Shown here: positions 26,196 to 34,301 of the stretch, piece after piece
Position numbering within the stretch: position 1 is the first letter of the stretch
Layout of the letters: every line of letters begins with the position of its first letter
NCBI GenBank assembly: GCA_963726365.1
Contig: CAVSCI010000027.1
Span: 1-64,000, forward strand
Direction of reading: 5' to 3'
Origin: JAABQG01 sp963726365
GTDB lineage: Bacteria; Pseudomonadota; Gammaproteobacteria; Burkholderiales; Burkholderiaceae_C
DNA length: 64,000 nucleotides
Program-made: the position numbers and the translations under genes
Notes under the pieces: model-generated
Databases searched by the model: none
What the model saw: the letters and a program-made list of their open reading frames with translations, nothing else
What the model was told of the DNA's origin: nothing

Positions 26196-27065
26196 TTGAG
26201 CAAGATCACTGTATCCGCCGCGCACGCCTTTGATCAGGCCGTGGCGCTGACGCCTGTCACGGTGACAGTGCATGAGCATGGCCGCGAGTCCGCCCGTCAC
26301 TGGCAGGGACAGACCCATGCGGCCTACGCCAACATGGTCGGCCCGTTCGGTGGCATCACGGCGGCGCAGGGCCTGCAGTCCATCCTGTTGCACCCGGAGC
26401 GCCTCGGCGAGCCGGTGTCGTTCACGGTCAACTTCGCCGCCGCTCTGGCGGACGGCGCGTTCCGCGTCACGTCGCAGCCGGTGCGCACCAACCGCTCGAC
26501 CCAACACTGGGTCGTGCGCATTTCGCAGACGGACAGCGCGGGCGTCGAGTCGGTGGTGCTGACCGCCACGGCGGTGACGGCGGTGCGCCGCACGACCTGG
26601 AGCGCGGCTGACGCTGTCATGCCCGTCGTGCCCGCGCCTGCCGACATCAAGCGCGCCAGCCGGCCCGCGCGCGTGGCCTGGATCCAGCGCTACGACATGC
26701 GGCCGTGTTCCGGGGAAATCCCGGCCGACTGGAACGGCGCGGAGGCCGACAGCGTGAGCCAGCTGTGGATGCGTGACGACCCGCCACGGCCTCTCGATTT
26801 CGCTAGCCTGACCGCGCTGGCGGATGTGTTCTACCCGCGCGTCTGGCGCCGCCGTGCCCTGATGACACCGGTGGGCACGGTGTCCATGACGGTGTATTTC
26901 CATGCCGGCACGGCCGAACTCGCTGCCACCGGGGAAGGCTACCTGCTCGGGCAGGCACGCGCGCAGTCCTTCTTCAACGGCTTCTTTGACCAGAGCGCCG
27001 AACTCTGGAACGAGGCCGGCGTGTTGCTGGCGACCACGCACCAGATCGTGTACTTCAAGGAGTGA
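26196..27065 (+). CDS. TesB-like acyl-CoA thioesterase (TTG start)
   Basis: This is a double-hotdog acyl-CoA thioesterase of 289 residues. Both halves show the family pattern: N-terminal TYANMVGPFGGITAAQ-like segment (HAAYANMVGPFGGITAAQGL) and C-terminal RALMTPVGTVSMTVYFHAGT with GYLLGQARAQSFFNGFFDQS. The start is TTG at 26196, set by a perfect AAGGAGG 6 bases upstream; no ATG is suitably placed. It follows the thiolase directly and precedes an SDR gene. It probably hydrolyses medium-chain or branched acyl-CoA. Confidence 0.87.
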   Translation: MSKITVSAAHAFDQAVALTPVTVTVHEHGRESARHWQGQTHAAYANMVGPFGGITAAQGLQSILLHPERLGEPVSFTVNFAAALADGAFRVTSQPVRTNRSTQHWVVRISQTDSAGVESVVLTATAVTAVRRTTWSAADAVMPVVPAPADIKRASRPARVAWIQRYDMRPCSGEIPADWNGAEADSVSQLWMRDDPPRPLDFASLTALADVFYPRVWRRRALMTPVGTVSMTVYFHAGTAELAATGEGYLLGQARAQSFFNGFFDQSAELWNEAGVLLATTHQIVYFKE

Positions 27066-27123
27066 TCATGGCGCCATGCCCAGACCGTTTGAATCCTCGC
27101 CTGCGTCGCAGCGGGGCCCGGCC

Positions 27124-27858
27124 ATGAACCCGGTGGCACTGGTCGTCGGGGCGGGGGACGCCACCGGAGGCGCCATCGCCCGGCGCTTTGCCCGCGAGGG
27201 CTACACCGCCTGCGTGACGCGGCGCGACGTCGCCAGCCTGGCGCCGCTGGTGGCGCAGATCGAGGCGGCCGGCGGCCGTGCCGTGCCCTTCGGCAGCGAT
27301 GCGCGCAAGGAAGACGAAGTCATTGCGCTCATCGAACACATTGAATCCACCATCGGCCCGATCGAGGTCCTGGTGTTCAACATCGGCGCCAACGCGCCGT
27401 CGAGCGTGCTGGACGAGACCGCGCGCAAGTATTTCAAGATCTGGGAGATGGCCTGCTTCGGCGGCTTCCTCAACGGCCGCGAGGTGGCCCGGCGCATGGT
27501 GGCGCGCGCAGTGCCGGATCTTCGCCAGACCATCCTCTTCACCGGCGCCACGGCCTCGCTGCGTGGGGCCGCAGGCTTTGCGGCGTTTGCCGGCGCCAAA
27601 CATGCCTTGCGCGCGCTGGCGCAGAGCATGGCGCGCGAGCTCGGCCCCCGGGGCATCCATGTGGTGCACGCCATCATCGACGGCGCGATCGACACGGCCT
27701 TCATCCGCGACAATTTTCCCGAGCGTTATGCGCTGAAGGCCCAAGACGGTATCCTGAACCCCGACCACATCGCCGACGCCTACTGGATGCTGCACGCGCA
27801 ACCGCGCGATGCCTGGACGCACGAGCTGGACCTGCGGCCCTATATGGAGAAATTTTGA
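27124..27858 (+). CDS. SDR-family NAD(P)-dependent oxidoreductase
   Basis: This short-chain dehydrogenase/reductase has 244 residues. The Rossmann motif is GAGDATGGAIARRFA, slightly unlike the usual TGxxxGxG. In place of the classical YxxxK the sequence reads FAAFAGAKHALRALAQSMAREL: the position of the catalytic Tyr is Phe (AAFAGAK), with the Lys kept. The Tyr-to-Phe change may reduce or alter activity, and similar proteins exist in Burkholderiales beside acyl-CoA genes. ATG at 27124 was chosen over one at 27076 because the Rossmann strand begins at once. Its stop overlaps the next start (TGATG). Confidence 0.85.
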   Translation: MNPVALVVGAGDATGGAIARRFAREGYTACVTRRDVASLAPLVAQIEAAGGRAVPFGSDARKEDEVIALIEHIESTIGPIEVLVFNIGANAPSSVLDETARKYFKIWEMACFGGFLNGREVARRMVARAVPDLRQTILFTGATASLRGAAGFAAFAGAKHALRALAQSMARELGPRGIHVVHAIIDGAIDTAFIRDNFPERYALKAQDGILNPDHIADAYWMLHAQPRDAWTHELDLRPYMEKF

Positions 27859-28451
27859 TGGCAAAGGCCTTTGAATTCTGGTTCGACTTTGGCAGCCCTG
27901 CGGCTTACCTGGCCTGGACCCAGTTGCCCCAGCTTTGCGCGGACACCGGCGCCAACGTGGTCTGGCGGCCGATGCTGCTGGGCGGTGTCTTTCAGGCCAC
28001 GGGCAACCACTCGCCGGTCACGGTGCCTGCCAAGGGCAAGTACGTTTTCAAGGACTTTGCTCGCTTTGCCAGGCGCTATGGCGTGCCTCTCAACCCCAAC
28101 CCGTTTTTCCCCATCAACACCATCACTCTCATGCGGGCGGCCGTGGGCCTTCAGATGCGCGACGATCCACGGTTTGGCGACTTTGTAGCGGCCATGTTCA
28201 AGTCGATCTGGGTCGATGCCAGGAACATGAACGACCCCGCGACGGTGGAGGAGGTCCTGCGGGCGGCGGGATTCGATGCCCAAGCCATGCTGGCGCTGAC
28301 CCAGGACGCGGCGGTGAAGGAGGAGCTCAAGACGGTCACCCAGGCGGCGGTCGAGCGCGGCATCTTTGGCGCACCGACGTTCTTCGTCGGCAACACCATG
28401 TTCTGGGGCCAGGACCGGCTGGACTTTGTGCGTGAAGCGCTCACGGACTGA
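27858..28451 (+). CDS. 2-hydroxychromene-2-carboxylate isomerase-like protein (DsbA/GST-kappa fold)
   Basis: The protein has 197 residues with the family N-terminus FEFWFDFGSPAAYLAWTQLP, in which Ser replaces the Cys of DsbA and is the glutathione-binding serine of the kappa-class fold, and the C-terminal IFGAPTFFVGNTMFWGQDRL. The reference enzyme NahD acts in naphthalene degradation, but many homologues sit in acyl-CoA clusters with unknown substrates, as here. Start and SDR stop share a base (TGATG), so the two are translationally coupled. Confidence 0.88.
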   Translation: MAKAFEFWFDFGSPAAYLAWTQLPQLCADTGANVVWRPMLLGGVFQATGNHSPVTVPAKGKYVFKDFARFARRYGVPLNPNPFFPINTITLMRAAVGLQMRDDPRFGDFVAAMFKSIWVDARNMNDPATVEEVLRAAGFDAQAMLALTQDAAVKEELKTVTQAAVERGIFGAPTFFVGNTMFWGQDRLDFVREALTD

Positions 28452-28479
28452 ACCCGACCCGATACCTGAGGAAACAAGA

Positions 28480-29244
28480 ATGACCGACATCCTGAGCCAT
28501 GTGGAGGCCGGCGTGATGACCCTCACGCTGAACCGCCCGGACAAGAAGAACTCGATCACCGCGGCCATGTACGGCGCGCTGGCCGACGCGCTGACGCAGG
28601 CCGCGGGCGACGCCGCCATCCGTGCGGTGGTGCTCCAGGGCAGCGAGACGGTCTTCAGCGCCGGCAACGACATCGGCGACTTCCTGAACCAGCCACCGGC
28701 AACGCACGAATCGCCCGTGTACCGATTCCTGCACGGCATCGCTGGTTTCCCCAAGCCGCTGATTGCCGCCGTGTGCGGCCCCGCGGTGGGGGTGGGCACC
28801 ACGCTGCTGTTCCATTGCGACCTGGTCTACGCCGGCGACAACGCGGCGTTCTCGATGCCTTTCGTCAACCTGGGGCTGTGCCCGGAGGCGGCGTCCAGTC
28901 TGCTGGTGCCGCAGATGTTCGGTTACCACCGGGCCGCCGAGGCCTTGCTGCTGGGCGAGCCCTTTCTTGCCGAGGCGGCTCTGGAGGTCGGCCTGGTCAA
29001 CCGTATCGTGCCGCCGACGGAGGTCAATGCGGTGGCGCAAGGTGCCGCGCGCAAGCTGGCCCTCAAGCCGCTGAGTTCGCTGATCGAGACCAAGCGCCTC
29101 ATGAAGCAGGGCCAGGCGCCCCAGGTCGCATCGCGGATGGCCGAGGAGGGCGCCAGCTTCGGACGCATGCTGCGCGAGCCCGCAGCGCGCGAGGCCTTCG
29201 GCGCCTTCATGGAAAAGCGCAAGCCGGACTTCAACAAGTTCTGA
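28480..29244 (+). CDS. Enoyl-CoA hydratase/isomerase (crotonase family)
   Basis: This 254-residue crotonase has FSAGNDIGDFL for the first oxyanion-hole segment and CGPAVGVGTTLLFHCDLVYAG for the second. The usual catalytic glutamates of enoyl-CoA hydratase are not both evident (PFVNLGLCPEAASS keeps one), so it may be an isomerase rather than a hydratase. The ending MEKRKPDF is family-typical. TGAGGAAAC precedes the start. It is the last gene of the run before the next TetR regulator. Confidence 0.92.
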   Translation: MTDILSHVEAGVMTLTLNRPDKKNSITAAMYGALADALTQAAGDAAIRAVVLQGSETVFSAGNDIGDFLNQPPATHESPVYRFLHGIAGFPKPLIAAVCGPAVGVGTTLLFHCDLVYAGDNAAFSMPFVNLGLCPEAASSLLVPQMFGYHRAAEALLLGEPFLAEAALEVGLVNRIVPPTEVNAVAQGAARKLALKPLSSLIETKRLMKQGQAPQVASRMAEEGASFGRMLREPAAREAFGAFMEKRKPDFNKF

Positions 29245-29254
29245 GGTATTTCAC

Positions 29255-29268
29255 CAAGCGAACGCTTG
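29255..29268. promoter_or_regulatory. Candidate TetR operator (CAAGCG-AA-CGCTTG)
   Basis: Six-base inverted repeats flank a central AA, 35 bases before the TetR start. It lies between the crotonase stop and the regulator gene, in the right place for autorepression and control of the dehydrogenase downstream. Function is inferred from symmetry and position. Confidence 0.5.
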
Positions 29269-29302
29269 CTAATAATAAGGCGGGCTGCTATGGTTGCGTC
29301 CC

Positions 29303-29986
29303 ATGCATGCCCAACTGGCGTCTGACCTCGCGCCCGATCTCCCCTCGACCCAGACCCTGTCCTCCGCCAAGCGCCCGCGTGGGCGACCCCGCAAGACGGC
29401 GGACGAGCGTGATGACGGCAACCGCCGCCAGGAACTGATCCACGCCGCCGCCAAGCTGTTTCACCGCAAGGGGTTCGACGCCACGAGCACGCGCGATATC
29501 GCCGCGGCCGTCGGCATGCGCAGCGGCTCGCCGTTCTACCATTTCAAGAGCAAGGGCGCTCTGTTGCATGCGGTGATGGAAGAAGGCATGCGCTCGGCGA
29601 TTGAGAGACAAACGCGAGCGTTACAAAAAGCAGAGCAAACAATGACCGATCCACGCTGGGTATTGGCCATTTTGATCCGCAACCAGTTCGATGTGCTGCT
29701 CGGGCCGGGCAGCGACTTCATCCCGGTGATGCTGTACGAGTCGCGCGCCCTCTCGCCGCGCCAGCGCGCCAGTCTGGTTCAGTTGCAGAGCGAGTACGAA
29801 GCGGCCTGGACGCCAGTCCTTGAAGCCCTGCACACGGCAGGGCAGTTGCGTGCCGACGTCAAGCTGGCGCGCCTGCTGATCTTTGGCGCGCTCAATTGGT
29901 CGGTGCAGTGGTACGACCGCAGGAAGGGCGCCTCGCTCGACGATCTCACCGCCGCCGCCCTGGCGCTTTTCATTCACGAAGCCTGA
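29303..29986 (+). CDS. TetR-family transcriptional regulator
   Basis: The 227-residue protein has a basic N-terminus with AT-hook-like KRPRGRPRK, then a TetR DNA-binding domain (QELIHAAAKLFHRKGFDATS, SGSPFYHFKSKGALLHAVME). The C-terminal domain (LGPGSDFIPVMLYESRALSP, RLLIFGALNWSVQWYDRRKG) is that of TetR_C_33-like regulators of fatty acid metabolism. ATG at 29303 is used; a TTG three codons earlier is possible. It lies 38 bases upstream of an acyl-CoA dehydrogenase gene. Confidence 0.88.
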   Translation: MHAQLASDLAPDLPSTQTLSSAKRPRGRPRKTADERDDGNRRQELIHAAAKLFHRKGFDATSTRDIAAAVGMRSGSPFYHFKSKGALLHAVMEEGMRSAIERQTRALQKAEQTMTDPRWVLAILIRNQFDVLLGPGSDFIPVMLYESRALSPRQRASLVQLQSEYEAAWTPVLEALHTAGQLRADVKLARLLIFGALNWSVQWYDRRKGASLDDLTAAALALFIHEA

Positions 29987-30024
29987 CGCCAGCGCAGGCT
30001 GGGTCGATGCCGCAGGAGACTCCC

Positions 30025-31207
30025 ATGAACTACACCCACGAACACCTCGAAATCCAGAAAACCCTCAAGCGTTTCATCGACGCGGAGATCAACCCCCACG
30101 TCGATGAGTGGGAGGCCGCCGAAATTTTCCCCGCTCATGAGGTTTTCAAGAAGCTCGGCAACCTGGGCCTGCTCGGACTGACCAAACCGGAAGCCTTCGG
30201 CGGCGCCGGTCTCGACTATTCCTACGCCATGGCCATGGCCGAGGGGCTGGGCCATATCGACTGTGGCGGCGTGCCCATGGCCATCGGCGTGCAGACCGAC
30301 ATGTGCACGCCCGCATTGGCGCGCTTCGGCAGCGACGAGTTGCGCCGCGAGTTCCTGGCCCCGGCGATTGCCGGCGACATGGTGGGCTGCATCGGCGTGT
30401 CCGAGCCTGGCGCCGGCAGCGACGTGTCGGCCATCAAGAGCGTTGCACGCAAGGACGGCGACGACTACATCATCACCGGCCAGAAGATGTGGATCACCAA
30501 CAGCCTGCAGGCCGACTGGATGTGCATGCTGGTCAACACCGGTGAAGGCTCGGCCCACAAGAACAAGAGCCTGGTGATGGTGCCGATGCGCGACGGGCCC
30601 GAACGGCAAGCTCACCAAAGGCATCTCGGTGGCGCAGAAGATCCGCAAGATCGGCATGAATTCGAGCGACACCGGGCTGATCTATTTCGACGAGGTCCGC
30701 GTGCCGCAGCGCAACCGCATCGGCGCCGAAGGGCAGGGCTTCATCTACCAGATGCAGCAGTTCCAGGAGGAGCGCCTGTGGGCGGCGGCGAGTTGCCTGC
30801 AATCCCTGAGCAACTGCATCGCCTGGACCATCGAATGGGCGCAGGAGCGCAAGCTCTTCGGCGCCACGCTGGCCGACCAGCAGTGGGTGCAGTTCAAGCT
30901 GGCGGAAATGAAGACCGAGGTGGAGAGCCTGCGTGCGCTGACCTACCGCGCCGGCGAACTCTACGTGCAGGGGCAGGACGTGACCGAGCTGGCCTCGATG
31001 GCCAAGCTGAAGGCCGGGCGCCTGAACCGCATCGTGCCCGACACCTGCCTGCAGTTCTGGGGCGGCATGGGCTTCACCTGGGAGAACAAGGTGTCGCGCA
31101 TGTACCGCGACGGACGCCTGGGGTCGATCGGCGGCGGCGCGGACGAAGTGATGCTCGGGATTCTGGCGCGGATCATGGGCGTGGCGAAACGGCCGGCGGC
31201 GCGGTGA
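30025..31207 (+). CDS. Acyl-CoA dehydrogenase (one frameshift)
   Basis: This FAD acyl-CoA dehydrogenase has about 393 residues after correction. Motifs include VGCIGVSEPGAGSDVSAIKS and YIITGQKMWITNSLQADWM before the break, and RKIGMNSSDTGLIYFDEVRV, LQFWGGMGFTWENKVSRMYRD after it. The frame changes at 30598-30600, where CCC stands for an expected CC: the first part reads VPMRDGP, and with one C removed it continues NGKLTKGISVAQKIRKIG. AGGAG precedes the start. The sequence resembles citronellyl-CoA dehydrogenase AtuD and relatives in general, but a terpenoid substrate is only a possibility. Confidence 0.9.
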
Positions 31208-31230
31208 GCGGTCTGCGCGACAATCGCTCC

Positions 31231-31714
31231 ATGCCCAGACAAGTTGCCCCCGTCACCGAATTCGAGCCCGAGTTTGTTACCGGCCTGAAGGCCATCTTCG
31301 AGGAAAAGATCGTCTTCAACCAGGTGCTCGGCCTGAAGATTACCAGTCTCACGCCCAGCGCGGGTCAGCGCACGCATCGACATGCGCCATGAACTGGTGG
31401 GCCACTACAGCTTCAACCGCGTGCATGGGGGCGTGATCAGCGCCGGGCTGGATGCGATGGGCGGACTGGCCGTGATGGCGGCCATCGGCGCGCGCCACAT
31501 GGACGAGTCACCGTTGCAGCGGCTGCACCGGTTTGCCAAGCTCGGCACCATCGACCTGCGCATCGACTACCTGCGCCCGGGCATCAGCGAGTATTTCGAG
31601 CTGCGCGCCGAGGTGATGCGCCTGGGTTCGCGCGTGGCCTCGACCCGCATGGAGTTCCTGGCGGCCGATGGCAAACTTCTGTCCACCGGAGCAGGCGCTT
31701 ACATCGTGTCTTGA
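31231..31714 (+). CDS. PaaI-like hotdog thioesterase (one frameshift)
   Basis: After correction this is a hotdog-fold thioesterase of about 160 residues. The first part (FVTGLKAIFEEKIVFNQVLG) and the second (MRHELVGHYSFNRVHGGVIS, then GLDAMGGLAVMAAIGA and TIDLRIDYLRPG) are in different frames. Removing one G from GGG at 31362-31364 joins them through VSARIDMRHELVG. The HGGVISAGLDAMGG stretch is the PaaI/YbgC catalytic helix region. It follows the dehydrogenase by 23 bases and ends the plus-strand run before a terminator. Confidence 0.85.
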
Positions 31715-31774
31715 ATGCTGCAATAAAGTAGCATAAGAAGACCGTGTGACGCTGGGAGATAGCCAATTCCGCAT

Positions 31775-31801
31775 AAAAAAACCGCCCGGAGGCGGTTTTT
31801 T
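31775..31801. terminator. Bidirectional rho-independent terminator
   Basis: A stem AACCGCC/GGCGGTT with loop CGGA is flanked by an A-run on the left and a T-run on the right, so it can end transcription from both sides. It separates the convergent thioesterase and ABC binding-protein genes. Confidence 0.9.
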
Positions 31802-31822
31802 CGAGGCCCAGGGGCGCATGCC

Positions 31823-32996
31823 CTACTTGATCATCATGTATTCCGAAGTCACTTTCCAGCGCGTGTCCTGCAATTGCGACAGGCGCGTGGCGTTGCTGCC
31901 CAGGCGCTTGGTCGGCGTGAACGTCGCCTCGGCGCTGCCGAAGATGTCCGGCGGGATGGTCATGGTGTCCATCGCCTTGATGAAACTGTCGGTGCTCAGA
32001 TTGGGGCCAGCTTTCTGGGCGGCGCGCAGGAAGGCATCCACCAGCGGTGTAGCCATAGACCGAGAACACGGTCGGGTCTTCGTTGAACTTGGTCTTGTAC
32101 TTGTTGGCCCAGAAGCGGATCGGCTGCGAGGGCTCATCGGTGTAGGGGTTCTGCACGGTCATCGTGGCGTAGAGTCCGTCCATGGCCTTGCCGCCGAGCT
32201 TGTGGATCAGGTCGGTGTAGGCGGCGCTGGAGCCCAGGAACACCGGGTTGAAACCGGTCTTGCGCGACTCGCCGATGGCGCCGATGGTCTCGCGGATGAT
32301 GGTGCCCAGCACGACCATGTCGCAACCGGATGATTTCATCTTCGCGACCTGCGATGAGAAGTCGGTGGCGCCGCGCTTGTAGCTGGTCTTCTCGGTCATC
32401 GTCATGCCGATGTCCTTCAGGCCTTCCTCGGCGCCGCGCATGACTTCCAGGCCGAATTCGTCGTCCTGGTACATCGTGCAGACTTTCTTGGCGCCCTTTT
32501 CCTTGGCGAGCTTGGGGGTTGCCAGGCGCATCTGGTCGAAATAGGTGGCAGCAAAGGAATACTTGAGCCGGTTGAACGGGTCGTACATTTCACGCGCGGC
32601 CGTGACCGGGAAGAAGTTGATGATGTTCTTGTCGAACAGCACCGGGAAGGTGGCCAGGTTCTGCGCGGTGCCGATGTGGCCGACCATCGCGAAGATCTTG
32701 TCCTGGTTCACCAGCTTCTGGGCCGCCAGCACCGCCTTCTTTGGGTCGTAGGCCGAGTCTTCCACCTTCAGCACGATCTTGCGGCCATGGATGCCGCCCT
32801 GCTCGTTGACTTCGTCCACGCGCAGCATCATGCCCAGGCGCACCTGCTTGCCAAAGCCGGCGATGGGGCCGGAAAGGTCCTGGATGGAGCCGAGCGTGAT
32901 TTCGGTCTTGGACACGCCCTGGTTGGAATTCTGGGCCTGGGCCAGGCCGCCGGCCAGCGCCAGGGCCGCGAGGGCCGCTATAAGTCTGAATTTCAT
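31823..32996 (-). CDS. ABC transporter substrate-binding protein, LivK type (one frameshift)
   Basis: This is a periplasmic type I binding protein of about 390 residues with a signal peptide (MKFRLIAALAALALAGGLAQA). It is closely similar along its length to the next gene upstream: EITLGSIQDLSGPIAGFGKQ, VGHIGTAQN, MYQDDEFGLEVMRGAE, RGATDFSSQVAKMK. The frame breaks near 32046-32047; removing one base gives VYGYTLVDAFLRAAQKAGPN and continues to the stop at 31823. The ligand is probably an aliphatic or aromatic carboxylate rather than leucine, given the CoA ligase in the operon. It is the last gene of the liv-type operon. Confidence 0.9.
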
Positions 32997-33098
32997 GGTG
33001 TCTTGTCTCCTGTGAATGGATGTCCGTGGTTATAGACTGCTGCACGTCGCCGCGGACCCGCACTTTCCCTAGTGCGGGCCGGCGAACCGCGCCCGTGC

Positions 33099-34283
33099 TT
33101 ACTTGAAGTAGTCGGACACGATCTTCCACTTCCCGTCCTGCAACTGGGACAGGCGTGAGGCGTCGCTTCCCAGGTGCTTGGTGGGGTTGAACTTCTGCTC
33201 GGGGGTGCCAAAAATGTCCGGCGGCACGGTCATGGTGTCCATGGCCTTGACGAAGCTGTCGGTGCTCAGGGTGGGGCCCGCCTTCTGCGCCGCGCGGATG
33301 AACAGGTCCATGATGACGTAGCCGTAGGCGGAGAACACGGTCGGGTCTTCATTGAATTTGGTCTTGTACTTGTTGGCCCAGAAGCGCAGCGGCTGCGAGG
33401 CCTCGTCCAGGTAGGGGTTCTGCACGGTCATCGTCGCGTACATGCCATCCATGGCCTTGCCGCCGAGCTTGTGGATCAGGTCGGTATAGGCGGCAACGGA
33501 GCCCAGGAAGACTGGGTTGAAGCTGGTCTTGCGCGATTCGGCGATAGTGCCGATGGTCTCGCGGATGATGGTGCCCAGCACCACCATGTCGCAGCCCGCG
33601 CCCTTCATGCGCGCCACCTGGGACGAGAAATCGGTGGCGCCGCGTTTGAACGAGGTTTTCTCGACCAGTTCCATGTTGATCGTCTTCATGCCGGCTTCTG
33701 CGCCGCGCAGCACTTCCAGGCCGAATTCGTCGTCCTGGTAGATCGCGCAGACTTTCTTGGCGTTCTTTTCCTTGACCATGCGCGGCACGGCGATGCGCAT
33801 CTGGTCGTAGTAGGCGCTGAGCATGGCGAACTTGAGCGGGTTCAGCGGCTCGTACATCTCGCGCGCCGCCGTCAGGGGCATGAAGTTGACGATCTTTTTC
33901 TCGAACTGCACCGGCATGGCTGCATTGTTCTGCGCCGTTCCGATGTGGCCGGCCATGATGAAGATCTTGTCCTGGTTCACCAGCTTCTGCGCGGCCAGCA
34001 CGGCTTTCTTGGGGTCGTAACCCGAGTCCTCGACCAGCAGCTTGATCTTGCGGCCGTGGATGCCGCCCTGCTCGTTGATTTCATCCACCCGCAATTGCAG
34101 GCCGTTGCGCGCCTGCTTGCCATAGCCGGCGAGCGGACCGGACAGGTCCTGGATGGTGCCGACCAGGATTTCGTCCTTGCTGACGCCCTGCTGGGCGACG
34201 GCCGGACTGGCCAGCGTCCACAGCGCGGCTGCGGTCAGCGCGGCGGGAATGAGCGCGTGGAACTTCGAGAAGGTCTTTTTCAT
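33099..34283 (-). CDS. ABC transporter substrate-binding protein, LivK type
   Basis: This intact binding protein has 394 residues with a signal peptide (ending ASPAVAQQ). It shares most of its sequence with the downstream paralogue at 31.8-33.0 kb, including the ligand-binding segments IGTAQNNAAM, YQDDEFGLEVLRGAEAG and LGTIIRETIGTIAESRKTSF, and gives the expected continuation VYGY-like AYGYVIMDLFIRAAQKAGPT where the paralogue is frameshifted. The two are a tandem duplication feeding one permease. It lies 18 bases after the CoA ligase gene. Confidence 0.93.
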   Translation of the reverse strand: MKKTFSKFHALIPAALTAAALWTLASPAVAQQGVSKDEILVGTIQDLSGPLAGYGKQARNGLQLRVDEINEQGGIHGRKIKLLVEDSGYDPKKAVLAAQKLVNQDKIFIMAGHIGTAQNNAAMPVQFEKKIVNFMPLTAAREMYEPLNPLKFAMLSAYYDQMRIAVPRMVKEKNAKKVCAIYQDDEFGLEVLRGAEAGMKTINMELVEKTSFKRGATDFSSQVARMKGAGCDMVVLGTIIRETIGTIAESRKTSFNPVFLGSVAAYTDLIHKLGGKAMDGMYATMTVQNPYLDEASQPLRFWANKYKTKFNEDPTVFSAYGYVIMDLFIRAAQKAGPTLSTDSFVKAMDTMTVPPDIFGTPEQKFNPTKHLGSDASRLSQLQDGKWKIVSDYFK

Positions 34284-34301
34284 GGGGTCTCTCCTGCGGG
34301 G

